Assembly (NCBI GenBank): GCA_914767715.1
Contig: OU612074.1
Location: forward strand, 11,506,062 to 11,570,061
Direction of reading: 5' to 3'
Source of the DNA: Membranipora membranacea
Taxonomy: Eukaryota; Bryozoa; Gymnolaemata; Cheilostomatida; Membraniporidae
Length of the DNA: 64,000 bases
Shown piece after piece: positions 1 to 12,300 of this stretch. A model generated the notes under the pieces. The model did no database searches and was not told the DNA's origin. It saw only the letters and a program-made list of their open reading frames with translations. The translations under genes and the position numbers were made by a program. How positions within the stretch are numbered: position 1 is the first letter of the stretch; every line of letters begins with the position of its first letter.

Positions 1-2230
1 ATTTCAGATTCATTAGCCTGTAATGCTAATCCCCAGGAAATACGGTGATTAGATTCCGCAAACCCCAAACTGACCAGCGGCCACAATTCAGATCCTAGGT
101 GACCGAAAATTACTAATCATCTGCTTGATTTTGATAAGCATGACACTAGAATATTTTAGCATAGCTAGCATTGATAGCACCTTTAAGGTTCTTGGCACAC
201 TCCAAACACAAAACAAGGTAGTATGGAAATCGACAAATTGTAAACACACATTAGCATATCCGTCCCGCCCAATGTCAATCCTGTATTTGGAAAACATTCC
301 ATAGTGAAACAGACAAACATCTCAGGTACCTAACTCAGACTTATTAAGAAACAAGGCTCCCAAACCAGCGACCCAACATATGTGTAGGATTAACCTGAAC
401 AACAAGTAGCTGGGAAAACCAAAAACAGCCGAGATGATCAATTTGTTAGACTTTTTGTCTGAGAATAATCCGCAAATAATCAACTCATTAATGGATACTC
501 AGAATTGTAGATTCTGAGTAGATTCTGAGAAATAAGAGGTTAGACAGATGCCTATGGCACTATAGCGAGTAGAACTTAATTTTGAGGTTCCTCGACAGTT
601 AAAAGAAACCATTTCTCCAACTCCAAGGAACACGCCTAAAATTCATAATGATTAATAACCTCTTTGGAAACCATTTTTATTTTCTATTTTGGTAATTAAC
701 AGTACTAAAAGATTAATTGTCATGTTTTGATCGCGCAATAGAAGAATTCCCTGTGTCAGGTTAATACTTGACATCCCATACCGGTACTCTTTCCGACAGG
801 TTCATATGCCTGTCAGGTTTCCCGATGCCCACCCACAAGTTCACCTCCCACATTCCATAAAATTAGCCAGGAATAGCCTGTTCTGTGACTGGTAGCGGGA
901 CGAAGAATGAAAAGTTCATGCCACACATCGGATAGGGGTGTTTCGTCCTAACTTCGCTGACAAAATGATTTATCAGTTAATTCAGGATGCCAATTTGGCC
1001 GACTCTTTTTTTCTGTGTTTGGTAATGGATTGAAAATAGAAAAGTTCATATGACTTATGGAAAAATGCATTTTCGGTCATTCTTTCACCCAAATGGAATT
1101 CGGAGAAAGCAGACGGATCAAATAGCAATAATATGTCAGAAGATTACTAATTCTAAAGCCCACATTATAGTTTGTCAAATCTTCGCAATAGGGTTGTTAT
1201 GTCTGAAAGCTTTCGCTACCAAGTGCACTTGGTGACATTGATGTATAATTCCTGCATTCCGCAGTTTTCAGGTACTATTAATCGCAATGGCAGAATGTAT
1301 CTAATGAGTTGGTTAATAGTTTGTTAGTTCTGGTATTTTATTGAGCAGGAAATATATTGGGGTGCATTTCATGTCACAAGCCAAAATCTGTCAGCGCGGA
1401 TAAGTTGAAAAATCTGACACCACATAAATTGTATAGCTGCCACATACGAGTAACATTGTTCTCAGTTCACAAGTTCAGGGTCACTGGTATGACAATCATT
1501 CTAAACAATATAAAACATGACCCAAATAGTGTCACTCGTTTCAGTGCCAAAAGTTGCACTGTACTCCAGAAGACTATTATCATTACAAAATCCCTGCATA
1601 CTGACATTATGACACCTTCCAAGTTTGATAATGTAATGGCAGAAACTTGAAGCCATTCAGACTTGCACTTGAAGCCGCCAGAGTACTAAGACTAACTGAA
1701 GCCCCGCTAGGTAGTATTAGTATGAATCCAACCTGACCAGGTCCCGGTATTAGTCCTATCTGTTTGAGTCGCCCTCCCTCAGATCTAAAATGATGCAACA
1801 AGCATGTAAAAAATGAGAACATTCATATAATCTTGTTTTCTTTCGCTTAATCTTGTTTTCCGAGTAACGGTCGGCTCTAACATTACAGCAACGCCTATCA
1901 ATCTGACGCAGTGAAAAAGTTGTAAACAGGTGTACCATATTATTATAAAATCACATGTTCAGCTAAGCATGATGTTTATCAGGTCATATTCACCATTTTG
2001 TACCATTTTTATTAGATGATGCTCAAAATTATTGCCGAACTCATTAATAGGTTTGACGCAGGACTAGTATATTGCCCAGTGTCTCATTGTTGAACGGATG
2101 GATAAGGTCAGAAGAGGCTAGACCCACCCTAGTCGGCCAGATAATGACCTGGAACAAATCCTCAATAAAACATAACCTATATCTCAAATATTTAGCATAT
2201 TTTGAAGAAATCTTGTCTCGGGACAAAAAT
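1..2230. other. Intergenic or intronic sequence, no gene recognised
   Basis: AT-rich sequence with only short open frames (up to 97 codons) that carry no recognisable motif and no convincing exon borders. No repeat family used elsewhere in the window was recognised here. Confidence 0.5.
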
Positions 2231-2236
2231 GTCAAG

Positions 2237-2445
2237 TTTTTGTAATACGACGGCAATGTTACACCCTCCCACCCTCAATGACTTGACAACTTTGGAGAAT
2301 TCTAACACTGTGGTGAATCGTGACATTGTAGGGAACTCCCAAAAGTTAGTCTAAAGACCCAAATGTGGGTTTTTTTGTAATACTACGACAATCTTACATC
2401 CTACCAGAACTTGAGAACTTCAGAGAAGTTTAACACTGTGGAGAT
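2237..2445. repeat. Two-copy diverged direct repeat
   Basis: A block of about 75-80 bp beginning TTTTGTAATACGACGGCAAT (2237-2317) recurs at 2371-2445 as TTTTTGTAATACTACGACAA. Both copies continue through a related ACTTGA..ACTT segment to TAACACTGTGG. The spacing is about 134 bp. The repeat is diverged and non-coding. Confidence 0.6.
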
Positions 2446-2883
2446 TTCAGATAATGAATGGAATTCAGACACTTTGGAATATGAAACCATTTTCAATCTA
2501 TTTTCCCACCAAACAGGTCTGATCCCTAGGATAAGCAGGCTTTCATTGAAATTCATTAATTAATAAGGGATATACAATGGTTGGATATCTTAACATTAAC
2601 TTATTAACCTTTGCTACCAAAACAGATTATCAAACCCATTACCCGACATACCCATAAACAAGTCTGGTCAAAGTCATAACGGCCATATCCTGACAAAAAT
2701 AATTTGACAATGGCATGTAGGTGTTATTTAGCGGCAAAACTTGACAGGTTATGATGTCATTGATACTGTCATGCTACTGTCGGATCCTGTTCTTTGTTGT
2801 GATGAAGCTGGAATGCTTCAGCAAAGAATAAAAGGGTTTGGTTACATATCACTGTCAATTTCAGCAACAAACTGTTTCAAAGT

Positions 2884-2966
2884 TTGTTGAAAAGCTTTGA
2901 TACACCCCCTAATGTAACATCAGTGACAGTAGTTACTTCAGAGGGTGTATCAAAGCATTTCAACAA
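2884..2966. repeat. Imperfect palindrome with ~35-bp arms
   Basis: The left arm TTGTTGAAAAGCTTTGATAC (2884 onward, continuing into ACCCCCTAATGTAAC) pairs with the right arm ending GTATCAAAGCATTTCAACAA at 2966. The loop is a short segment around ATCAGTGACAGTA. The arms differ at only a few positions. It could be a tiny MITE or a transcribed hairpin. No clear target-site duplication is seen. Confidence 0.7.
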
Positions 2967-3661
2967 GTTACCAAAGAAATCCCAAGGTACAAACTTTGTG
3001 ACCCACACAAAACACGTTGCCACTTTTATCGAGGAGTCAGGACTCTAGCAGTAAATCATTGCTTTGATAACTCTGGTCATATGTGGAGCATTTGGAGGTT
3101 CACATCTGGTTTGAGACTTGCATGCTTGCTATTAAGTCAAGTTATGTTGTAGATGGATCTTTACCTAAGACTCATTTTTTCTTTCCACTCGCTCTCTTCT
3201 TCTTTGCCTTATTAGTCTTCACATTGTGCACAGCACTCTTATCTACAGTGGCAGAAATTAGGCAAATTAGACCAGGAATATGCAATAATATTATGGAAAC
3301 ATACCATGCTTGCTTGGTGACACTTTAACAATGCATAATAAGAGTGTGGTGTATTAATTATGTTACCTGGGCATTCCTGCATCAAAGACAAAATTATGAC
3401 ATCATAGTGGCCAGAATACCTTGAGCAACAACCAATCCTTGTGTGTTTCAACATTCGAATCAACATTTAGATGAAACTGCTTAGCTACAGTCAGCTTGAT
3501 CGCTTTTGATGTTGCATTATTAATTCTGTTCCCAATTTCCTTTTTGCTTGGAATGACCAAGTTTAATATGTCACATGAGCATGGAAACCTATGATATTGA
3601 AATAAAGCATATTCCATGAGAAACAAAACCGTCTATTTTCTGAGACTGAGATAAGGCTTAC

Positions 3662-4815
3662 TTTGCATCTTATTAACCGGTGTAGGTGTTGGGGTAGGTG
3701 TAGATGTAGGTGGAAGCGAAGTTGGTTTACCATTTTTATTTTTCTTCTTCTTTTTCTTCTTTGATTGTAATGACACATCTAAAAAATTAAGTAGATAGAC
3801 TATGAACAGCAAGAACAAGACTAAAGTTTCACAAAAGACTGAAGGGTGAACTTAGTTAGAAACAAACACAAACAAATCTCCAATTGGTGCGATCGGTTAA
3901 CGCGTTTGCTATTCACTGCAAGGCGATTGGTGTCGCATGAGTTGTGGGTTCAAGTCACTGGGGCAGCTTTCAAGGTTGGTTGTTCCCGCCCCAAGCACCC
4001 TCAACTGAATCTCTCTCATAGAGTAAACAATGAAATCTAACGCAATTACTCTGCTTACATTCTGAAGAAAACTTTCAACATGAATTATGAATACATGTGA
4101 CTGAATTATTTGCATTTTACTGCGGGCCTCCGGATGAGAAGCCTATTTTACCTTTTGCAATACTCAGTCCAGTTTTTCCGCTTTCTTTTGCTTTCTTTGG
4201 AACTGTCTCTAAAAGATAATGATGGCAACAGAAGTAAAATAAAAGTCCTAGACTATCCATAACCAGATAAAGATAAAAATACTGATGCCTAACACAAAAG
4301 TGATATTGTGAATTCTTATGGGAGAGAGGGGGGAAGAGTCTTTAGTAAAAAGGAAAATCACAGTTGTGAAATGTAGGTTTTGTATGCGGGATGTTAGGAC
4401 ACCAGTTGGGGTCAATATAGAATAGGTAAGGTGGGTAGGTCTGCTGGAATCAGGACCGTTGTGTTTGCAGAACCCTACATGCAGTATAAAGATCCCCCTC
4501 TGAGTCTCTGAAAAATAGTAGGAGGCTACATAGGTGTGTAGTGTGTAGGGTCACTACGCCAAAGAAGACACCTGAATATAAGAGGGGGCTGTTAAATAGG
4601 GCGGTCTTATAAGCCATAATGTGTAACAAAGAAAAAAGGATAAATCGTTAAAGACCGTTCAAAACATTTATCTTTGAGAAACATAATTTGGATACCTTCA
4701 AATTCAGATTCGTCTCCGTTTGGTTTAGCTTGATCATTAACATCAGCTGCTACAGCGACTTCACTCTTCCGCTTTCTTTTTTTATTCTTTGGAAATTTTC
4801 CAACCACAGATTCAG
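3662..4815 (-). CDS. Lysine-rich protein, partial gene (three internal exons)
   Basis: Three minus-strand exons in matching phase: 4696-4815 (120 nt), 4152-4208 (57 nt) and 3662-3778 (117 nt). Each has AG/GT borders (TTTTGCAG, TCTTTTAG and TTTTTTAG acceptors; GTATCC, GTAAAA and GTAAGC donors), and all join in phase 1. The product is highly charged: a KKRKRK cluster, then an acidic GDESEFE stretch, a PKKAK cluster, a run of seven lysines, and a TPTPTPTP segment. Such composition is typical of nucleolar or nuclear disordered tails and suggests bipartite nuclear localisation signals; that is inference from composition only. The 5' and 3' ends were not found. A possible continuation at about 3420-3550 does not fit the phase. 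Polylysine and TP runs can also arise from simple DNA repeats, so the call is moderate. Confidence 0.45.
3885..4040 (+). mobile_element. tRNA-derived SINE, family A, plus-strand copy
   Basis: Pol III box A-like GATCGGTTAACGCG and box B-like GTGGGTTCAAGTCACTG are spaced as in a tRNA. They are followed by a tail GGCAGCTTTCAAGGTTGGTT...GCCCCAAGCACCCTCAACTG. Head and tail match the minus-strand copy at 28555-28730, so this is a dispersed family rather than a tRNA gene. It lies between two exons of the lysine-rich gene, antisense to it. Confidence 0.75.
4390..4612 (+). mobile_element. SINE family B, plus-strand copy, body only
   Basis: Matches the reverse complement of 53530-53740. Shared blocks are AGGTCTGCTGGAATCAGGAC, then TGCAGTATAAAGATCCCCCT, then GTTAAATAGGGCGGTC at the 3' end. 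The tRNA-like head present in the 53-kb copy is not recognisable here, so the copy appears 5'-truncated or diverged. Confidence 0.65.
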
Positions 4816-5784
4816 CTGCAAAACATATGAACTCTCTGACTGATCGGCACCTAAGGCTTCAGGTTGACCATGGACTACACTAATGTTTCAAAGAAGCCCC
4901 TGATGGGCTGATTTATCGCTTACAATGTGTGGATTACGCTGCGAAATAAGGGCGAAGTTTATACCGAAAAAGAGTGGGCACTTTGTCATCATCATATATA
5001 TCTTCAGCCAATGTTTCTAGAATGTTCTTGTAAATTTTAACATTGACCATGAGTATGAGGACATCCAGGGTCCAGTGCGGATGTTGTCTATGCGTAGCTT
5101 GAATATGAAGTTGATTGTTATCAGACACAAGATCTTCAAGAGCCAATGGGGTTGGTATGGGCGGCACAAAGAATTGAGAGAGGTGCATTGCAAAGGAAAC
5201 TGGTAACTAATCCTTTAATTAATCGGTACTTAGGTAAGCTCATGCGCTTTGCTAATTACGTTTAATTCATTTCTTGTACTCTTGTCTTTGTTTAAGCCAA
5301 GGAGCTGTTTAAACTCAGACAGGCATTGGTATGACAATGTTTCCATTAATTCCGCTCAGTTCGGTGCAATCTTAATGAGCCAAAGTTAAACTAAGATTTA
5401 AACACCACAGGATGCAAAAAGTGAGAGACTAAAATTAGACCTGACGATCGGGACAAAGCGGGCTTACTGCTTCTTGGTATCGGAATAATTGGCATTTTCG
5501 GAGAACTTAGTAGCGCCAATATGTCGCCTTCCCCTCTCCCTCCCCGAGTTATCAACACTAAAGGGGACATAATATTGTAAGGTTCAAATCATTTCATAGG
5601 TACACTCATTTTTCATTTGGAAGGACAGGTTTTTTGCAGAGTGTGCATGTTCTATATCAGCAGCAGAATACTCGTACTTTACTAAGGCAGACAGGTATTC
5701 AAATTGTGCCACAAAAAGTTGTCTGTGAAGTTTTTCCCGAGAAGATTGATTACCTGTCTGAGGATTCCAGTTTTTCACAATGTC
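4816..5784. other. No gene confidently recognised
   Basis: A minus-strand open frame at 4934-5188 (84 codons) and another at 5584-5778 are mildly coding-like. Neither joins in phase to the lysine-rich exons nor shows a known domain. Either could be an unrecognised exon. Confidence 0.4.
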
Positions 5785-6159
5785 TTAAAGGGCAACCAAG
5801 GTTTCGCAGCAATGCATTAATGGGTAGTAAATAATGTGCTAGGCAGCATCAGCTTTATGCATTACGCTATGTAAAACTCAAAGTAGTTGCTGACTCTAAG
5901 CTGGATAACACTACAGTTTAGGGGAGGTTCCAAGACATTGCTGTAATGATGATAGAGCACAGGCTAAAAAATAACAGGAACAGGAAACTGCTCTGTAGTA
6001 TTCTATTTTAGCTGAGTTTGAGCACCTGATGGATGTAATGTTTCACAATAATTCTGGCTGAATAATCATCCGAATAAGATTTTGTCTTTTTGCCTATGCA
6101 GAAGGTGCAATCTGCTATTAATCGATGAGAAGTTGTTTGAAACCTTGGTTGCCCTTTAA
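5785..6159. mobile_element. TTAA-flanked MITE with 22-bp perfect TIR
   Basis: CTTAAAGGGCAACCAAGG at the left end and CCTTGGTTGCCCTTTAAG at the right end belong to a 22-bp perfect inverted repeat about 330 bp apart. TTAA sits at both outer ends (5785-5788 and 6156-6159), the target duplication of piggyBac-type transposons. There is no transposase frame inside, so it would be non-autonomous. Confidence 0.7.
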
Positions 6160-7610
6160 GAGGTTGCGTGATAATTTGAGGAAATGTGACTGGGGTGAGT
6201 CATTGGAGAAAACTTTGGCTGTGTTGCAAAGATCTGTACCGTCTTCATGACATATGCATAGCAACCAGGAATCTTAATAGATACATTGGCCTTAAGATGT
6301 GATGATGTAAGCCACCACCAACTGATTAATTTGAGATTGTACAGATATAAAGAGATACCTCGGTTATAAACAACACGAGAAACAAATTTAGCCCACAAGA
6401 TTATCCATCTCAAAATTTTGTGGCACTTTGACACCCAAGAAAACACATCAATCTCAATATTCCAGCATGATTCAACCAGCATTCTGTCACCAAAGATACT
6501 ATCATGATTTTGTAATATGAGTCAAGTTTGTACCGTTCACCCTGTGCCATCTGGCAACGAGGAATCAAATGGTCCTTTTGGAGTAGTGATACTTGATGAA
6601 ACAAAAGGTGCTTGACCTATTTTAAAGTTTAGAATGGAATAATGTTTTCAGGAGTTCCCATTATCATTGTCTACTTCCAGTCAACTGATCATATCAGCCA
6701 ATTATCGTTAGGAAATCTTCAAATCAGAAGATTTTTGGGAAGATAATTATACTTGGAAAGAAATCAAAGCAGAATTTTGCAGATCATTCCGTGCCCCTGA
6801 ACCCAGTCCAGCCAATAATCCTAGGATTTTCTGAGAAAAATATTGATGCCATGGTGCATCGATGAGGAGACTTTAATTTCACATTAGAACACGTTTTGAA
6901 CGTTCAGAACTTCAACAACGAGAGGGTAAAATTTCGGCTGTTATGGCTTCCAAGTACTATCACAGAGGTGATATGCACCAACTGTAGGGGCTTCCTGTGT
7001 TAGGGAACAACTGCACCTTCCCCTCCCTACCAGCCACCTCTCCTCTGTCTGTTTACCATATTTGTGACACATATTCGTGTGGACAACCATCTCTTGCCCG
7101 TATCTTCAAGATGACCACAAGATAATTTCAACATATCGGATGTGCAAGTTGGCTAAAGTACCCTAACTTCTTTGATCAGTTAAGGGTCAGGGTCAGCCTA
7201 ATACACTCCTTCCCAGTTAATGGTCAAGCTCACTAAAGACACCACACAACTAGTCTTGCCACTCGGCCACTCAATAAAGGTGGACGGGTGACTTCCATCT
7301 TTGCCCCGGACGAAGGGGGCAAGATCTGGGCGGCTAAGGCTACTCCCATCCGTACTTTTGGCCGGCTTAGTGATATCACTGATTCTATGAATCATTAATC
7401 ATTAATATCTGTCCAAATCGTAATTAATTAAATTTTTTTTCATAATTAATGGTATTTATGGCTAATGTGTCGACATCAAAAAGGGGCATTATTGATGAGG
7501 CTCTGTTTTGTAGCAAAGATAAGATAGCAATGACAGTTACTGATTATATCTATTTCGGAGCATGATATCACTGAGTGAAGGTCTTGCTACACGCCGTATT
7601 TTCCGTAGTA
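6160..7610. other. No gene recognised
   Basis: Only short frames are present (108 codons at 6156-6482 on the minus strand is the longest). They overlap the MITE edge or lack splice signals and motifs. Confidence 0.4.
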
Positions 7611-7615
7611 TTCCA

Positions 7616-7730
7616 CTAAACTTGCCCCAATCCTATGAAAATATGGCATGTGTAGCCACAGCAAAAGGATATATCCTTAACTTGCAGCCTCACAGCCCTA
7701 TTTTTCATAGGATTAGGGGGTTCTTTTAGT
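7616..7730. repeat. Short hairpin MITE-like element
   Basis: The left arm ACTAAACTTGCCCCAATCCT, continuing ATGAAAATATGG, is mirrored by the right arm CCTATTTTTCATAGGATTAG, continuing GGGGTTCTTTTAGT. Arms are about 38 bp with a few mismatches and a short centre. The element is too small to code. Confidence 0.6.
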
Positions 7731-7739
7731 ATACCCATA

Positions 7740-8830
7740 CGCATGGGGTTTGTAGGTTGGCTCCACCTGATGCCTAAGAAGGGCTTATCATCATGTTGGT
7801 TGCATCTATATTTTTTTACCTTTCCTTTGTGAGGATTAAGGTATTCTTTTCTGTTGTCTAGGACCCATCACCAATGAACCAGGGTTGGAAATTCTGAAGT
7901 GGAGATTAATGCTAGGTGATTGGCAGAGGTTAACCTCAGGACAACAATGTAGACTCGCTCAATTGTCCACCAACATTGAGGTTGATCCCCTGTACCGCAG
8001 CATATCTGTTATTATTGTCCTATTTAGATATCTAGTTAGGCTTAGGTCTTACTGATTGTAGAACCTTTGGACAATGGCATGCACACATTGTGCCACTGTT
8101 TTTGAAGACTTTTTTTAACTAGAGAAAAGTTCACTTAAAACTACAAGTAGTGGTGCCACAGTCTGATTGATGCTCAACGCAATTTACAGCGGGCATACCA
8201 GACCGCTTAGGCTGATAACAAAAGAATAACTCTCCCACAGCAAGACACGAACCTCCTCCAAATTCCGAACACAAATTCCCGAGCTTTTCACAATAACACC
8301 ATTGAAGTTTTTTTAAGTCTTTCCATTTTGAGACTTAATTAATTATCACGTAATAAGGAGTCTGAAAAATGTCCAATTTTGAGGTCAGTATAATGCTTGT
8401 GACAGTGCCTAGATGTCCAAATGTCCAACATAAAATATAGGGTTGACATTATTTATAGCCTTTAATCTGAGCTTAATTAGCTAGCAGTAGAAGACTATGT
8501 AACAGTGAAATCCGATTAGGGTTTAGGATTTTCTTAATATTCTATAAGCTACTGCTGGATGATGTACTGTGACTGCCACTGAGATATTTTTAACTCTTCA
8601 AAAACTTAGAAATAATTGTCAATCAGATTTTGGTCCCCAAGTAGAATATTGGGTGTGTGACATATTTCCTTGACAAGATTTGGATGTAGAATATCCTGGT
8701 AGTGTATGTTGCAAAGTGAATATCCTAATTAAATGACAAATATAGATAATATTGGAAAAAAGTTGATTTGAAAGAAAACGAAGCAGTACACACAAAGCAG
8801 TGAGCATATCATTTCTTGTTTTTTCGTTTT
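7740..8830. other. No gene or repeat recognised
   Basis: AT-rich sequence with short frames only. Nothing with a convincing splice context is seen. Confidence 0.4.
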
Positions 8831-8839
8831 TAACCTATA

Positions 8840-9380
8840 GTGTATCTGCAGCGTTTTATCATGCTTCGTTAAGAATTTTAGGAAGAACTATTATAAACCA
8901 ATGTTGGTACAACACCTTTTTTTTGTGGATGAAGAAATGCAGGTTGATTAGGATTTGACATAAACACAAAAAAAAGTATTTCACTTTCTCATTATTAAGT
9001 TAATTAGTGTAACTTCTTAGGAGTAATTTCTCAACCAGCGATCGTGATATTGTAACTTCTTTTTTTTTGCAGATGAAGACCTGCAGCCTGATTAGGCTTT
9101 GGCGTAACCCATATAAACCATTCCCTACTTTTTATCTCATTGTTACTGAGTTCATTGGATTCATGTCGTTAGGAGAAATACATGCAGTGTTTTATTAGGC
9201 TTTGTTCAGAATTTATAGGTTGAACTATAAACTGTTACAGCAACTTGTATTTTGTATACAAACATGCAGCCTGATTATGATTTGGCATAACTCACATGGA
9301 CAAGTTTTTACTCTTTTTTTTTTATCATTATCATCGAGTTCATCAGATTCATACGTTTAAGACAGATTTGTCAGCGCTGT
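8840..9380. repeat. Three-copy degenerate tandem repeat
   Basis: A module made of a T-run, then a GCAG(CC/GT)TGATTA segment, a (T/G)GACATAA or TGGCATAAC segment and GAGTTCAT(T/C) recurs around 8929, 9072 and 9258. Spacings are about 143 and 186 bp. The copies are diverged, so this is an old tandem amplification. Confidence 0.5.
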
Positions 9381-12300
9381 TAATCTGAAGAATCATCATG
9401 CTCACAGTAATTAGGGGGCGTCATCAATAAAAATAACTGATTACAAGCAAAAAAAAACAGTCAACAAGTAAGAGCATAAGAAAGGGCGATTAAGGAGATT
9501 TTGTTTACGCCGTTTTATTTCGGTACAGCGAGAGCTGCGAAAGGACCTATCAAAATGTCATAATGGGATTGTAACCCTACCATTACGAAATGATTAATCC
9601 CAAAGAGATCTGGTAATTAGCTGAAATCTAAATTTTCGAAATTCTTTTTGAATGATGTGATCCCCTGGCACAAGATGGTATTGTGATGGTAATGGCTTAT
9701 CTAGCTTCTCGTATGCATCCCTTTTAAGAACTGTGGTTGTACGTCCCCGAAACGGATCATCCCCCTAGCAACCCATCAAATCCATTGAAGTGCAACAAAA
9801 CATCAAAATCTGACAAGATGAGAAATTAAATCTGCAATTTCACTTCTTGAGCCAGGATAAAAATAGCCACATCAGGTCTATAATTATCACAGATACCCTG
9901 GTAAAATTTGATTATGATTCTCTCACTACTTTTGAAGGCATGTGTTATAATAGGATCTTGTCCTTATGTAGAGTGATTCTCAATAGATTATGATACCGTA
10001 AAGGGTGTGAATTAAAATTCTATGAGCATGCAGGTGAGAAATTAGTGACTTCAACTATTTTTATCGTAGCATTAAATCTGTTTTTCAATGAGCCATTGTA
10101 TGCGACTGATGAAATTGGCAGATTCCAATCACAAATTCATAAAAATTGAGCAATCCTGGTACAGAAAAGAAGATCCAACCACAATTCTGGTGGAATGATG
10201 GCACCCTGATACTAATGTAGTTCAAGCGCTTAACCATTGTCAGGGTAGCTGGTAGTAGATAGCAATTCATTATCAACTACTGTAAGGAAAGGGGTTGCTA
10301 AAAAAAATGCTACTCCCAGCTATCCCGACACAATTTCAGCCCTTAAACTAATACTAATGCAAGTTATCAGAATATAATGATATACTGCATGAACCCTCTG
10401 GGCAACCCAAAAATATAAAACTCGGTCATGGTGATCAGATTTCTGAAAATTTTAACTTTATTTTGGTCATCAAACGAAAATGCAACAACCCCCCGTAGCA
10501 ATTTCAAAAATAAACAGTCCCAAATGTGCAATAAATTAGTTATATACTGTGATTGGGACATTAAAAAACCCAACCGCAACTGTAGAGATATTGTGCGCCA
10601 ACGGTCACCTTCACCAAGGTGTTTTATTGGTGTGTAGCCTCTTCTTTTAGTAAAACTAGGATCTTTTCACAGCCGTCCCTCTCTCTTGATAAAGGTACGA
10701 TGGAAGCTAAGATTTTGGTGGCAGTGAAAGTCAGTGAATCCATTTGTGATTACAAGAAAGGCTTTGTATAAAAGAATGAAAATCCAACCAAATCAGAATA
10801 CTACACTACTGTAATGGAGGGGATGGCCAATGCAAGTGGTGCTATATTGCTTGCTTGCTTGATTGGATCCCTGCCCTTTGTGATGATAATTGTATTGAAA
10901 TGATGAATTTGCATCTTGGTAATAGCTGAATGTTTTAAGCATGACCTAAAGGCGCCCTCTCTCCAGTTGGACATGAACAAAAATGCATACCTGCAATGCT
11001 GAGTGAAGGGCAATGGGTTGTAATGGTGAATAGCATCACAGCGACAGGCAGGTCATTTTGAGAATTAAAACCGTAAAACCATAAAACATTTTGGTGCACC
11101 TTAAATTGCTTCTGATCTGGAGTGCCCATTGAGAATGATTTCTTTCATGGCGCTGGTGTTTCCTGTTTCAATATCCAATATCAGGTCAATAGATTTAGAA
11201 TTGTCATCAAATAAATATCTCTTTAATTGCAATCGCAATATATCTGGTTTGCTTGAACCTTGCTTGAATGGATAACTAAAACTTGCTCATATACCCGCTT
11301 GACCATTTGACTTCCATTTTTACACTTGACTAAATTCTCGACTAAATTAATGTGATACAATATCCTGGAACATAATTTTCAACTAACATCCTTTCATAAA
11401 CATTTTGCTGTGAGCTTGTGATGTATGGTGACCCTAATTACATCAGAGACCTTAGTAAGTAGGTACATCTTCACGTCAGAAAATTGTCTGGTTTGAGGCC
11501 ACAGCATGTGTATTAGCAACGATAGCTTGTGTTATTTCTAGATTTCTTCCATATGTGAGATTCCAAAGCTTTTTTCATCATAAACTTCTACTGTTTTTTG
11601 CGCATAAAATAAATTTCTTTTTGTTTTAATTTTATCTTTGGAGGAACCCATGCAATTTGTTATCGGCTTCGCTAATGGACTGAATAATAATAAAACGTTT
11701 ATTATTAGTATTAGTTATTATTAGAATTTTCAAGTCTAGTCGAGTTATTTGTGCGAGACAGTGTGGGCAAATCAAATCTTTCAAAAATTCTTGGTAAGTG
11801 GTTTGTTGGCTCCTGCTTTTGGCTACCAAATCCGAAGAAAGTACACTCAAACAAGCTAACCTCTACAAGTGCAAGTCACCAGATCTTGGCAGCGCAGAAT
11901 GTGATTAAGTGACAGAGAAAGCGATAAAACTCTTCAACTTAAGTGATAAGGGTGGCAAAATTAGCGACCATCTCGATTAAACAAATTGGTGCAAATTGAA
12001 TCTAGAAGTACCAGCGGCTACGATACACCCATTTAAAGCAGCCAGCTATTTCAATTTTAGTGGATATCTACTCGAGAAACTCTAATCTGTAACAATGTTG
12101 TACCGATTTGGCAGAATCCTGCTGGCACTTGTTACATCTAACATCCTGGTCAGAGGATTAGAAATAAATGTTTCCTTCAACTCAGTTTCAAATTATATCA
12201 TCCATTGGTAATTGATATTGAAGAAGAATTTTTACAAAAAAATAATAATCCAGGGCTGGTCATTTCTTGCTATGATCAGTGGTGCAACCCAACACGAGTC

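Noticed and set aside
4934-5188. 84-codon minus-strand frame near the lysine-rich exons
   Set aside because: It ends in a stop and has no donor in the phase needed to join 4815. It may be an independent exon but lacks support.
6156-6482. 108-codon minus-strand frame
   Set aside because: Ends inside the TIR of the MITE at 5785-6159 and shows no domain.
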